A stretch of 64,000 nt of DNA from Sthenelais limicola. Lineage: Eukaryota; Annelida; Polychaeta; Phyllodocida; Sigalionidae. The stretch covers positions 148,108,808-148,172,807 of the forward strand of contig OW804095.1 of NCBI GenBank assembly GCA_942159475.1. The letters run 5' to 3'. Each line of letters opens with the position of its first letter. Position 1 is the stretch's first letter. This document shows, one piece after another, positions 33,578 through 44,429 of this stretch. The notes beneath the pieces are model-generated. The model saw only the letters and a list, made by a program, of their open reading frames with translations, was not told the origin of the DNA and did not search any database. The position numbers and the translations under genes are program-made.

Positions 33578-33812
33578 GGGCCGGATTTTCAGAAACTGTA
33601 CATTTTGCAGCTGTACACATTTAGTAAATTCTGCTAGATTCGGCAGCAATTTGGAAAATACTAGGTAAATTCGAGTATATTTGGCATTGCATTGATTCTA
33701 GCAATCTGTTTGGTTAGGTTGAACTGTATTTTGAACTTTATTTTCGTCTGAAATTTGGGTTATTTGAGAAGATTGGCGAATTTGAATTGTACATTTTCTG
33801 AAATTCTGACCC
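33578..33812 (+). mobile_element. MITE family A, 235 bp
   Basis: Full length with a left end GGGCCGG. Flanks ATAT/ATAG, one mismatch. Confidence 0.88.
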
Positions 33813-34069
33813 ATAGATGAACATGTGTGAAATGGAACAGCAATTCCCCAATAGTAGGAAAGAAGAGATATTCAGGAACATGGCATTGATGTGAATGACC
33901 CTGGGACGGAGAGTTATTTAATGGTTCAGGTAGCAAGAGCCCAAGCATGCTATACACAGGTTTGGGTTCAATTCATCCAAGTAGTGATAAACAGTATTCT
34001 GGTTTAATTATGTTTAACCTGCCCAATGGGATGATCTAGGAATATATCATAGGGGTAGTGCCTATATAG

Positions 34070-34396
34070 ATGGAACCTAGCAAGGGGGAAGTCTGTACAC
34101 TTGTAATTGACCGAGGGAGCGCAGGAAGTTAGAGGGCGTTAGCCCGAGATCTTCTGTGCTCCCGAGGTCACTAACAAGTGTACAGACTTCACCCGAGCTT
34201 TGTTCCATATTTATTACACCCCATTAATAAATAAAAAATATAAATAATTGAAAATAAAAGAAGTAATTTACGTTTTGGGCGGACCTACTTGTTGTATGTC
34301 CCCAGGGTGACATAACTCACATGTTATGCACCACTTTGACCAAGTGTGACATACAATGCTGAAGGTATAGGAAGCAACAGCACAGGGGTGTAATAA
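34070..34396 (-). mobile_element. Composite element F, copy 2
   Basis: Inverted relative to 12664-12973. The hairpin (34070-34207) has fuller arms here: ATGGAACCTAGC...GCTTTGTTCCAT, GAAGTCTGTACACTTGT and its complement. The apex on the minus strand is CTCGGGCTAACGCCC. The TIR block spans 34211-34396 (TTATTACACCCC ... GGGGTGTAATAA). Confidence 0.78.
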
Positions 34397-34399
34397 TGG

Positions 34400-35288
34400 G
34401 TTGACTGATTGACCAAAGCTTGATATTAGTACATAAATGGAGGAACAGAACAAATTTCAAAGCATAAAATGCTCAGATGCCTGACGGAAATAGATGAGAA
34501 TCAGGAGCATCTATCAACATGAAAATCTCGAGAAAAATCTACGAATTTATGAAAAACAGGAAATAAAAACCACCTAGTATTCAAATATTCCATTCTATTA
34601 AAAAAAACGGATAAAAGAAAACTATTACACAATTTATTCACTATCTGTCTTCTCCATAAACCTGGGACTCCTTGATGACGTTGAAAAGGATAGAACGGGT
34701 ACTACTGCCTAGATACTAGATATACATATATGGATATGCTAATATTTTTTTTTGTTTTGTTTTTGTTTTTTTTTTACAAAAAGGGTTATTTCCTGAAGTT
34801 TTCACAGATGTGATTGAGATTGAGAAACGTTTATTTTGGAAGTATGGGGACGTTTTTGCTTGTCTGTCAGGAGGTTTCGAAGCCCCCATCCCGGTCTTAC
34901 AATGGATATTGAAGCAAGTGGCTCACTGCTTATGGGTTGCATGTCATTCCTACAGGAAAATATATTGCACACTGTTAATGCTTTTTGTCCCAAATTGCCA
35001 CTGTATAATAAAACGGTGGAAATATCAATCTTCCTTCATTCTCACTATTCAAATAGTTCATTCTATTAAGATAAGAATCCAAGAAAGAAAACGAAATGTA
35101 CGAGCTATGTAACTGGAAGAACCTTCTTCTTCCTTATTGTTTTCTTATGTCAACGACCAGAGAGTTCTTTGATATAAATGTTTTCCGTCGTTAATTTAAA
35201 CTGTACATACCTTTGTAGGAGATGAGACCTACCACACTGTGGAAATCTTCCTAATACAAATGTTTAAAAAAAAATAAAATGAGAACAC
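34400..35288. other. Unassigned sequence
   Basis: No supported feature. Contains a T-rich run near 34750. Confidence 0.4.
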
Positions 35289-35291
35289 TAA

Positions 35292-35637
35292 TAGGGGACT
35301 TGAATGTGTCACTGCGCATGTCTACTGCAGTGCATGCTGGGATGGATTCTGATAAAATCTGACATATAAATATTTAGCAACATTTTTAGCGAAAATTGCA
35401 AGAATGTTGTCACCTATATCATAGCTTTTATAAATGATCTATGAAAACCAAATGCATGATGGGAAAGATGGGGACGTGTGTCATGGAACCATGTATAACA
35501 CATGGATATTGACATTAGAGCATTGATAAATAGTCCATGCTGAACATGGCATGTTTTCTGTAGATTTTTCACTTTACCATTAGTCCCATAATTCAATGCG
35601 AATCAAGATTCAAAATGGCGGCTATGCAACTCCCCTA
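35292..35637 (-). mobile_element. MITE family H, 346 bp, TSD TAA
   Basis: Ends TAGGGGACTTG and CAACTCCCCTA. TAA at 35289-35291 and 35638-35640. An inverted copy lies at 37487-37833. The short imperfect inverted repeat and the TAA duplication fit a PIF/Harbinger MITE. Confidence 0.82.
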
Positions 35638-35839
35638 TAAGTGAATTCTGCAGTGAATGCAGCTTTAACTGTGCCCTGTAGATAAATGACGGGAGGCAGG
35701 TGATGTGTGTGTGAAAGGCTGATTACTGTTTGCATATGCTTAATTGCTATTCTCTCTCCTCCTGCCCGCCTCCCACTAATCAGTGCACAGGTAAACACCT
35801 GTCCTTCCCCTGCCACATACCTCATCCATTAAATAATCC

Positions 35840-36130
35840 TCCCTTAAAGTTGCAGTCTCACTTAACATCCACCTAAAATACATATCTACTTTTTGTTCAG
35901 TTCTTTTCTAACCCATCTTTATTCATTAGAACAATATTTTTTGGATTTTGTCAGGTTGATTTTTGAAGAAATCTTTTCCTGTGGTGGCTTCACCTATTAT
36001 CGCTCACTGAGGCACTGATGGATGCTTTCTCGATTCGACTTCAAATTTCTAGTGTAAATATATAACAGCAGCAACATATTGATTCACTCCTATACGACAT
36101 TCAGTCATATTAGTCGTAATACGAGTAATT
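35840..36130 (+). repeat. Dispersed repeat G, near-complete copy
   Basis: Left end AAAGTTGCAGTCTCAC, the ACCTATTATCGCTCACTG middle and ACAGCAGCAACATATTGAT are all present in family order. Diverged. Confidence 0.5.
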
Positions 36131-36169
36131 GAAAACAAATATATTTAGGATGTTTATACAGCAGATCAA

Positions 36170-36400
36170 ATTGCTTAATACATAGTTGGGTTGAAATGCA
36201 GTCAAGGGTCGAGAGAAGCCATTTGTGCTGTAAAGATTTAAAAGTTGCGAATGTGGCAATGTTCCTAATCCTTGGGGATAGTTCGTTCCATGAGTTTGCA
36301 GTTTTAACTAGTAAAGAATTTGGTTCAATTTGGTTCTGGATCTATGTGACTTAAGCAATACAAAGAAGCATCATCAGCTCCAGTATTATTCTCATTATCA
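36170..36400 (-). pseudogene. LINE reverse transcriptase C-terminus, decayed
   Basis: The minus strand at about 36320-36190 reads VKTANSWNELSPRIRNIATF followed by TFKSLQHKWLL and a stop about 15 codons later. The W-N-x-L-P/S...I-R...F-K pattern is the usual end of CR1/Jockey/I-type LINE ORF2 proteins. Upstream the reading continues as HRSRTKLNQI but needs a frame change near 36325. No endonuclease or RT core is present. The exact LINE clade cannot be told from this fragment. Confidence 0.65.
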
Positions 36401-36569
36401 TTAGCTTTGTATTTGTTTTATTTTGAGCGATGGAAGCCAATAATTTGAAGGTTCGTCTAGGGATTAGAAGTTGTATTTTTTGATTCACCATGTATTACTG
36501 ATGTATGTTCCAGAGGATATATCTGAAGTATGGCTCTCAGTGCCTTGATTCGAAGTAGTTTTGAAGATT

Positions 36570-36633
36570 GATACAAATTTACTAATTTAGCCTAATTCAT
36601 TAAATGTAGAACTGTCGATTATACATTTTCTGA
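36570..36633 (-). mobile_element. Family A right-end remnant
   Basis: ACTAATTTAGCCTAATTC, then TAGAACTGTCGATTATACA and TTTTCTGACG. Only the end of an old copy remains. Confidence 0.4.
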
Positions 36634-36856
36634 CGCCTTATTTTACAGTACCAAGTTGCCTATAGATATCTATATAGGTCCTCCATCACCTCAGTAATAG
36701 CTTGATTGAGTTGGTGTGCTATAAATAGAACTGAGCAGCTCCAGAGAGCTTATATAAGCTGCAGTAAGGCCTCAGGGGGCCGCCAGGGGGCAGCCAGGGC
36801 TGACATTTGTACTGCTCCTGACCCACACCCAGCGCAATTAGCTCTGACTCCTATAT

Positions 36857-37077
36857 GGGTCAGATTTTCAGAAAATGTACAATTCGCCTTTACCAATCCT
36901 CTCAAATAACCCACATTTAAGACTAAAATGAGCTTCAAAATGCAGTATAATATAACAGGACTGATACTATACATCAACGCGATACCAAATATACTCAGAT
37001 ATACCTTTCAGCCTGATTTAGGAGAATTGCCTCAATGTGTAAAGCTGCCAATTGTACATTTTCTGAAAATCTGACCC
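36857..37077 (-). mobile_element. MITE family A, 221 bp, ATAT flanks
   Basis: Inverted orientation. A 14-bp internal deletion falls in the region normally reading CCGGTATTCATCATTT, so it is shorter than the standard 235 bp. Confidence 0.88.
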
Positions 37078-37081
37078 ATAT

Positions 37082-37190
37082 ATTCCCGGAAAATGAGTCA
37101 CAATTCACAACAAATGATATTCCTCAAAGTGATTTATTTATCCACTAGACCTCTTTGTAGAAATCTTTTCATCTTTTGAATTTATTGACG
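37082..37190 (+). mobile_element. MITE family B, fragment
   Basis: CGGAAAATGAGTCACAATTC opens a left-end remnant directly beside the family A copy. Confidence 0.5.
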
Positions 37191-37229
37191 AAAGTGACAT
37201 TGTTTCCATCCTTAAATACATTGTAAACT

Positions 37230-37325
37230 TTGCAAAAGAAGGACGGGAGACCTCCCGCTAGCTGGAGAATCTCTTCTTATTGCAATCACTGATTGAATAA
37301 AGTTTTCTTAAATCTTAAGTTTAGA
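37230..37325 (+). mobile_element. LINE 3' end, related to 28380-28525
   Basis: CCTCCCGCTAGCTGGAG, then TTGAATAAAGTTTTCTTAAA. The same stem-like motif plus short tail. Confidence 0.5.
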
Positions 37326-37486
37326 CATCTAGACTATACTCCCAGCTCTATTAGAACTAGGGATGTGCCACACTTTTGATGTTGCCGGTGGCGGCCACAA
37401 TGAATATCTTGAATCGCTCAATGTCAGGAACTTTACATCACCCAGGAATGTGATATGGGAACCCCATAGACGATGCATCACCCTAA

Positions 37487-37833
37487 TAGGGGAGTTGCAT
37501 AGCCGCCATTTTGAATCTTGATTCGCATGGAATTATGGGACTAATGGTACAGTGTAAAATATATAGAAAACATCCCATGTTCAGCATGGAATATTTATCA
37601 ATGCTCTAATGTCAATATCTATGTGTTATACATGTTTCCATGTCACAAGTCCCCATCTTTCCCATCATGCATTTGGCTTTTGTAGATCGTTCTTACAAGC
37701 TCTGATATTGGTTAAAACATTCTTGCAATTTTCGATAAAAATGTTGCCAAATATTTGTATGTCAGATTTCAACAGAATCCGTCCCAGCATGCACTGCAGT
37801 AGACATGCGCAGTGAGACATGCAAATCCCCTAT
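37487..37833 (+). mobile_element. MITE family H, 347 bp
   Basis: Ends TAGGGGAGTTGCAT and ATGCAAATCCCCTA. The left flank TAA is intact and the right flank is TTC, so the duplication is decayed or the right edge is off. Opposite orientation to the copy 1.85 kb upstream. Confidence 0.8.
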
Positions 37834-37854
37834 TCAGTCCTATAGGTGCATAAA

Positions 37855-37935
37855 TGAGTAAATTTTTAGGATATTTGTTTCATGATAACTGAAAATGCAG
37901 CTTTTAACCCAAAATAAACGCAGCTTTTAGGCACT
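37855..37935 (+). repeat. Dispersed repeat G, right end
   Basis: CATAAATGAGTAAATTTTTAGG followed by AACTGAAAATGCAGCTTTTA matches the right terminus of repeat G. Confidence 0.4.
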
Positions 37936-37999
37936 ACTTGTATGGTCAGACCGATCCACATTCTCCATAGATGCTCACTATACCCCTCCGGCAATCTGA

Positions 38000-38730
38000 T
38001 TGACACAGTGAAGCCCCATTAGAAATAAAAACAACATTTTACTGTTTTATCTCTTATTGATTCTGGATATTTTATGTTTGTCTATCCACAAAGCTCTTAT
38101 TATTCCTCTCACTCTAGTAGCCCTTGGGCAGTGGTGGTTCTAGAACTAGAGGGTATTATAGGGGGCTCAGAGGGGTATCTTAAAGTGACACTTCTCACTG
38201 TTGTTGGCTAGATTATCGAGTAACGGAATTTCTACTTCCTTTTCTAGTATTTGATTCACCTTACCCTACCTAACTAACTCCTGTGGATATCAAAACTCTA
38301 ACATTCATATCATATTAGATATTTGGTAAAACAGTGAGCAAAATCGTTTTTGCTTACCAACCCAAAATGTCAAGCTATGTCAGAGTGGCAGTTGGGTTCT
38401 GGCATCTGGAGTTACATAATGCCAGCCTTGACCAAAGGTCACTGATAGACTCCTATGTTAAATCTAGTTACATCAATGGTCACTTAAGAGAGTGGGGGCA
38501 CCACTTGACGGCTACTATTCTGTGATTTGAAATCTGGTCTATTCATTACACTTATTCAATGATTATTGAATGAAGAAACAATTTTGGTGCTCCATACTTT
38601 AGATATTGTCATAGATATCCTATATGGTTACACTGAATAAGTTTCATGTGATTCTGTGACTACTCGTTTTAACTATCTTAGCCACTTTAACCCTGCTCCC
38701 TAGAACTTATTGCTTTTCATTTAAATGGGA
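38000..38730. other. Unassigned sequence
   Basis: No gene or repeat family recognised. A 63-codon plus frame at 38334 has no domain and no splice context. Confidence 0.4.
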
Positions 38731-38732
38731 TG

Positions 38733-38960
38733 TACATAAATGGGATGTGTTACAGAAAAATGAGTCATAAATCGGAATATTTTTCAAAGTGTTTTATTCA
38801 TAGATCTCTCTGTAGAATGTTTTCATTTGTGCGTTGATTATTGGCCCCAACAAAGTCGTCTGAATATGTCTATCAAATTTCAAGAATGTATCTATCAAAT
38901 TTCAAGAATATATCCATCAAATTTCAAGAATATGTCCATCAAATTTGTAACGCGTTGATT
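38733..38960 (+). mobile_element. MITE family B fragment with 22-bp internal repeat
   Basis: GGGATGTGTTACAG, TGAGTCATAAATCG and TTCAAAGTGTTTT mark the left half of family B. At about 38868-38950 a TCTATCAAATTTCAAGAATA unit of 22 bp is repeated four times, expanding a sequence present once in other copies. Confidence 0.6.
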
Positions 38961-38969
38961 AACACATGT

Positions 38970-39083
38970 AAACATGTTATGATGAACTGTATTTTGAACC
39001 TTACTTTAAAAGAAAGATTAGGGTTATTGGGGAGGATTAGTGAAGGTAATGTGTACATTTTCAGAGGACTTCATCCACATATA
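38970..39083 (+). mobile_element. Family A right-half remnant
   Basis: ATGAACTGTATTTTGAACC, GGGTTATTGGGGAGGATT and GTGTACATTTTCAGAGG in family order. The left half is absent. Confidence 0.45.
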
Positions 39084-39089
39084 ATGGAC

Positions 39090-40385
39090 TGTTTTTACAT
39101 AATTATATTGATCTACGCTATCAAAATATTCGCAGATTTCTGATTCTACAATTGTAGTCCAGCCTGAATCTGAACCCCCATAACTCCCCTTTATATCACA
39201 AACCACAGTCAGGTTTGCCTGAAAAATTAATATTAAAAAAACTACTTTCAGCTGGCTGTCGACCACTTCCCCACAGCTATCAGAGCTCACATTAAAATAT
39301 CAATATCAGGAAAACATGGCAATAGAAAAAGCCTAATCCGCAACCTATTATTGTAGACTAGCGTCCCATTGCCTGCGCGGCGCTTGTTTGGAGTTTTCCG
39401 CTCACCGCTTATCAAATTATAAGTGAGTGAAAAGCAAGGCACAAAACAGTCAATTTTCTGTGTTTATCTCCCATATTAAAACCACATAGAGTGCCAGAGA
39501 AATGGGTCATTTGATATCAAGTGGTGATAATGCTTTGTTGACATTGCCACTGAGAAGGGCCGTTCCCCAAAAGGGGTAGGGAGCGAGGGATGGTGTGGGA
39601 TGCATTGAACGAGGCCTGTGCTTCAAATGTAGTATATTGTGTAGAATGTGGTTGGCACTATTTGGGGTTATAATGGACCCTGAAAGCATGTATCATATTT
39701 ACTAACAGTACACTGCTACAAACATATATGTTACAGCAATAACAATAGGTTGAATGCACTTGTGTTAAGGTTAACACTAGAAATCTCCGTACATAGAATA
39801 TGATCTTGAAAATGTAAATGTTTGCATGTAATGTGAAATATTATTAGAATAACTACCCAAGTGAGTAAAGCAGTTGAACTTAACATGAAATCTAAAGGCA
39901 GATAGTATCATTCCTATATATATATTCCACGAGAAATTAAAAGACATTAATAATGATAATAATATTGGCCTTAAATTGAATAAAAAAAAATCTAATTCAA
40001 TTATCAGCATGTGTAGTGAAATTAGACACGTTGGTTCCCCGATCCGCCCCCTCCATATCCCCAGTAGACAAAGTCATCTCCGCAATGCAATAAGTTTTTA
40101 AACCCAGCACGAGTCACTATTGGGAGCTGACGGGTAGATATTGGGATCACCAGGGTAAAAAGAATCCACTAAAAGCTTTTGAAAAGCGTTATGGCTTTAA
40201 AGGCAGTTCTACTTACATTTGTTTTATGTCGAAAGAAAAGAAATGTAACCTAGAACCCAAATTAAATTACTCTGCTGGCCGCTTTGCTCAGAAGGCTTGG
40301 TTTTTATTTTCGTGATGTGATTACTAGTATTTAAAATTCATTCCGTGAATGGTTTCTCATTAACATATCTACATTTATACATTGC
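39090..40385. other. Unassigned sequence
   Basis: Nothing firm. A short imperfect inverted repeat (GTTTTCCGCTCACCGCTTATC region with GATAAGTGAGTGAAAAGC-like complement, about 39390-39433) and an AATAAT/TTGAATAAA tail-like piece near 39945-39985 were noted. Confidence 0.35.
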
Positions 40386-40390
40386 ATTGG

Positions 40391-40620
40391 ATCTGCTGTG
40401 TTACATAGAAATGAGCCATAAGTAGCAAAATTGATATATCAAGTTTTTTATTCACAATATCTCTTTGTACCATCAAGAAGACAAATACACCATTCCCTAA
40501 TCTAATCTAATGTAATCTAATCTAATCTCATCTACATATGGATTATATTTAGCTGCTTTGCTAGTAATTGTCCGCCCAGAAATATTGCAAACTTGTTTCT
40601 TAAACATAATTACTTCACAT
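40391..40620 (+). mobile_element. MITE family B, diverged and truncated
   Basis: GCTGTGTTACATAG, ATGAGCCATAAGTAGC and later GCCCAGAAATATTGCAAAC follow family B order. The right end is not found. A TAATC pentamer run (about 40496-40528) lies inside. Confidence 0.5.
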
Positions 40621-41232
40621 ACATGATATATATATTTATATGTACACACATAACCACTGACTCCAGTTAAATCGGTGGAGATACTAAATATACTAAATTG
40701 CTGCTACAAATATGTAGCCAAACCTAATTTATTTTCACCATCAAACCTTGGATGTAGAAAACCTTGCCAACAAAAAGAGTCGTTTCATGGGCTCAGTTAC
40801 TGCTGCCTCGGATTCTGCGGTCCTAAATTGATACAAAACTAAAAACACAGCGAATATTGGTCTTTTAGATTACTTCAAGCGATAAGAATAATTTGATAAC
40901 CACTTTTTCCTGCAACATTGACACTGACCCAGATTTTAAAAGCCTCCATTAGAGGCTGTTTTCATCAAATAGGATCAAAACAGGCTTTCAGCGTTGCTTC
41001 TTAGATCCAACCTTAGGCCTAAATGGTGTTGCTACTGTACAAGGATTTTCAGTTACTTTGAGCGTAGCTGGAATTTCAAAAATAGGTTAGCCGCATATAT
41101 GAATATCACTTCATAAGCAACAAGAAATGTGTCATGTTTATAACCTAGTCGATTTGTCATAGGGTCAAAATTATAACTGATTTGTGATTCTGAATGTTGG
41201 ATTCTGAATTAAGGATCCTTCTATTTTGAGTA

Positions 41233-41500
41233 TTATTCAATTCAATTCAATTCAAGAATTCTTTATTGCTGATGTTGATACAATAAGGTGGTCCAACTAT
41301 CTAAATAAACATGCGTTTAAATAGGTCTTCCATTGGGTGCCTGATTCCTGATTTTGAGCTTTCTTTTGTTACTCTAGTTTTGTTATGATTTCTAATACTA
41401 ACATGGGTGTTTTGATGAGATGGTACAATACAATGGTTTTCTGGTATGAAATAATGATGAGTGTTTTACAGTGACAAGCTGGTAATATTCAATAGTTTTA
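41233..41500 (-). mobile_element. LINE 3' end, (TTGAA)n tail, copy 2
   Basis: Same minus-strand 3' end as 7407-7700: AATAAAGAATTC, TTGAATTGAAT, and TAAGGTGGTCCAACTATC on the plus strand. Boundaries on the inner side fade gradually. Confidence 0.65.
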
Positions 41501-41550
41501 CAAGTTGTAATATCAGTCAAGGTTATGTATTGTTCTGACGGATGAGAGAA

Positions 41551-41616
41551 AATGTCAATGTTTGACATTGACATTGACATTGACATTGTTTAAATGTCAA
41601 TGTCAATGTCAATGTC
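41551..41616. repeat. Inverted hexanucleotide array
   Basis: Runs of TGACAT units (about 41562-41588) are followed after a short TTTAA spacer by ATGTCA units (about 41593-41616). The two runs are complementary and form a hairpin stem of over 20 bp. Confidence 0.85.
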
Positions 41617-41801
41617 CCGATAGTTTATTATGTACAATAAATACTCATCTGGAGGGCGTTTTGGGTTTATTCTTTTTTACAATAAATCACAATAATTAAA
41701 ATTAACATTTTTATTATTATTTGCTTAATTGTTGTTTAATTAGCCTATATTTTTTTACGTCATTATCATATTCTAAGAAAACATTTCCTCTCTCTATATA
41801 T

Positions 41802-42036
41802 GGGTAAGATTTTCAGAAAATGTACAATTCAACTTCGCCTATCTTCTCAAATAACCCAGATTTCCGACGAAAATAAAGTTCAAAATACAGATCAACCTAA
41901 CCAAACAGATTGCTAGAATCCATGCAATGCCAAATTTCCTCAAATTTACCTAGTATTGGCCAAATTACAGCCTATTTTAGCAGAATTTACTAAATGTGTA
42001 CAGCTGCCAATTGTACATTTTCTGAAAATCTGACCC
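41802..42036 (-). mobile_element. MITE family A, 235 bp
   Basis: Inverted orientation, ATAT flanks, left end GGGTAAG. Confidence 0.9.
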
Positions 42037-42265
42037 ATATAGTGACCATTTGTTAGTTGTATTTGTATTTTGGTGAGGACAATTTTGCCTATACTCAAAC
42101 AACAAGGTATCTCCGAAGCTTTCACTTCTAGCAGGCAAGTGCAGCGATTTATCTAGCTGACTCAGAGACTAGTCCACCTGCCATCATTCCCAACAAACAC
42201 TACTACCCAGGTTACCTAGCAAAGCTTGTTATGATTGCCAACAATCTGGCAGCATTTTTACATAT

Positions 42266-42500
42266 GGGTCAGATTTTCAGAAAATGTACAATTCATCTTC
42301 ACCAATCCTCTCAAATAACCCAAATTTACGACGAAAATCAGGTTCAAAATACAGTTCAACACACCCAAACAGATTCATTGGATGAATACAATACAGAATA
42401 CATTCAGATATACATAGAATCTATCACTTTTCACTCTAATTTAGCAGAATTTGGGAGATGTGTAGAAGTGTAGATTGTGCATTTTCTGAAAATCTGACCC
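42266..42500 (-). mobile_element. MITE family A, 235 bp
   Basis: ATAT flanks. Its interior (CATTGGATGAATACAAT) is related to the copy at 17970, a separate subfamily. Confidence 0.9.
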
Positions 42501-42506
42501 ATATAT

Positions 42507-42870
42507 GGGTCAGGTCATCATAAATGGAAAAATTCGTCTTCACTAATCCTCTCAATAATCCAAACTGAAGTCAGAAATCCGGTTCAAAAGAAAATAATTC
42601 TGATGAATAATCAGTACAATTGGTAGCTCTACACGATTCTTCTATATCAGGCTGGAATTCTAAAGTCTGAGGTATATAGGTATATCTGAGTATATTTGGT
42701 ATCGCTTTGATTCAAAAGGTTTAAAAGGCTTTTAGCCAAATTCTTACCAATAAGCCAAATGACTTAGAATGCGATCCTTGGTATGTTATGTTATGTTAAA
42801 CAGTATTTTGAACTTCATTCCTGTTTTTGTTTTTTAAGAGCATTTGTGTTCAATGAATTTCCTGATGACC
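42507..42870. mobile_element. Rearranged family A-like remnant
   Basis: Starts GGGTCAGGTCATCAT, contains inverted-sense then direct-sense pieces (TTCGTCTTCACTAATCC, then ACAATTGGTAGCTCTACAC and ACAGTATTTTGAACTTCATT). Apparently two old copies joined or one copy internally inverted. Confidence 0.4.
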
Positions 42871-43389
42871 TGATAATTTTCTTCAAGGGTATATTGAAGG
42901 ATACTTTGCTCTAAGCATTTACGAAACAATGTTATAAATGTGAACTCCAGTAATTCGTCTTCCATTCACAGCTCAAAACCTATAATTACAACTATATGAT
43001 CAATACTCATTCATATAAAGAATAAGAATCAGAGTCCTTCATTTCAATCATTCATGTTAAAGCAACCCAGCTATAAGAGACGGGCTAAAAGCTAGGCCAC
43101 CTCTCCGCCCTCCCTTCATGTAATCCCGCCTAGCTTACCTATCAAAGCCCGGCTAACATTGCTGACACAAGTAAAAAGTCGCTCTCTAGGATGACATAAA
43201 GAAAAGCGCGAGTAGATACATTATGTTTTGTCACATGGGTGTGATAGTCATCTAACCCTCAGGCAGCTCAGTAGATCTAGATCTCAGCCTTAGACCATAT
43301 TTTATTAAAAGAATAATTCTGTTCATACTAGACTATGCTTCTCCTTTTAGGTCCACAGGGAGAGTATTTTAGTCTCTAGGTATTTTGTC

Positions 43390-43956
43390 TGATGATCGGG
43401 GGATTGTGGGAGGTTGAGGGTGAAAGAATGTGATTATATGTCGCGAAACTTAATAATTAATGACCTAATTAGCTATGACCTATAATATGGAAAATGACCC
43501 TCCTATATGAATAATTAATTGCAGTAGTATGCAAGTCTAGTAGAGAGGACTGGGTAGCAGAAGGGGACTGGTAAGGGATGTAAGGTCAACCAATGAGAAA
43601 GGAACATATATAATATCAGTCATGTGAATCCAATGGATCAAGTGTGTACAATAAAATCTTCAGTCGGATCTCATAATCCAAAGCCTCCGGACTCTTCTAC
43701 TAAACTAGCTTCCCAATAGAATAGTCACATAACATTTATAAGTTATAATGGAGATATAACACTGGTGGGAACCCGTTTGTTCTGGATGTTTTGCATGCTA
43801 AGTGAGTGAGAGACATTATACATAATTAGCGGAATGAACAATGGCGGAGAAACCTTTCTTTGATAGGTTGAAGGATTTTATTTCTTCTACTAAACTAGCT
43901 TCCCAATAGATATAGAATAGTCACATAACAATTATAAGTTATAATGGAGATATAAC
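43390..43956 (+). mobile_element. Collapsed LTR retrotransposon remnant
   Basis: A TATA-like ATATATAATATC (about 43605) and AATAAA (43650) lie in an LTR-like segment ending ATATAACA at 43761. Directly after comes TGGTGGGAACCCG (43763-43775), which begins TGG and is complementary to a tRNA 3' end, as a primer-binding site would be. A short frame at 43841 starts MAEKPFFDRLKDF. The last 70 bp of the LTR (43692-43761) is then repeated at 43884-43956. The layout is LTR end, primer site, gag start, LTR end: an internally deleted element. The 5' limit and superfamily are not settled. Confidence 0.55.
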
Positions 43957-44189
43957 ACAAAGAAACATTTTTTAGTGTAGCTTTAGCTGACTGGAAACAT
44001 ATTTGACATTAGCTGATCACCTTTGGCTTGCACTATTTGAAATGTTTCTTTACTTTATCTTTTGTCCCCATAGATTTTACTCTTCAGATGTTTGCCTCCT
44101 TTCTGGACAATGCTTTTAGTAACAAATAAATAATATGGGGAATTGAACCGTGACATTACATAACAAAGAGAACAAACGTTTACTTATAT

Positions 44190-44425
44190 GGGTCAGATTT
44201 TCAGAAAATGTACAATTGGCAGCTGTACACATTTAGTGAATTCTGCTAAATTAGGCTGCAACTTGGTCAACATTAGGTAAATTCGAGTATATTCGGCATT
44301 GCATTGATTCTAGCAATCTGTTTGGTTAGGTTGATATGTCTTTTGAACTTTATTTTCATCTGACATTTCGGTTATTTGAGAAGATTGGCGAAGGTTGAAT
44401 TGTACATTTTCTGAAAATCTGACCC
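44190..44425 (+). mobile_element. MITE family A, 236 bp
   Basis: ATAT flanks, full length with one inserted base near the right end. Confidence 0.9.
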
Positions 44426-44429
44426 ATAT

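Noticed and set aside
42931..43761. LTR start at TGTTATA (42931) matching the LTR end TATAACA
   Set aside because: The inverted termini would fit, but flanking duplications do not match and the 830-bp span crosses unrelated repeat remnants.
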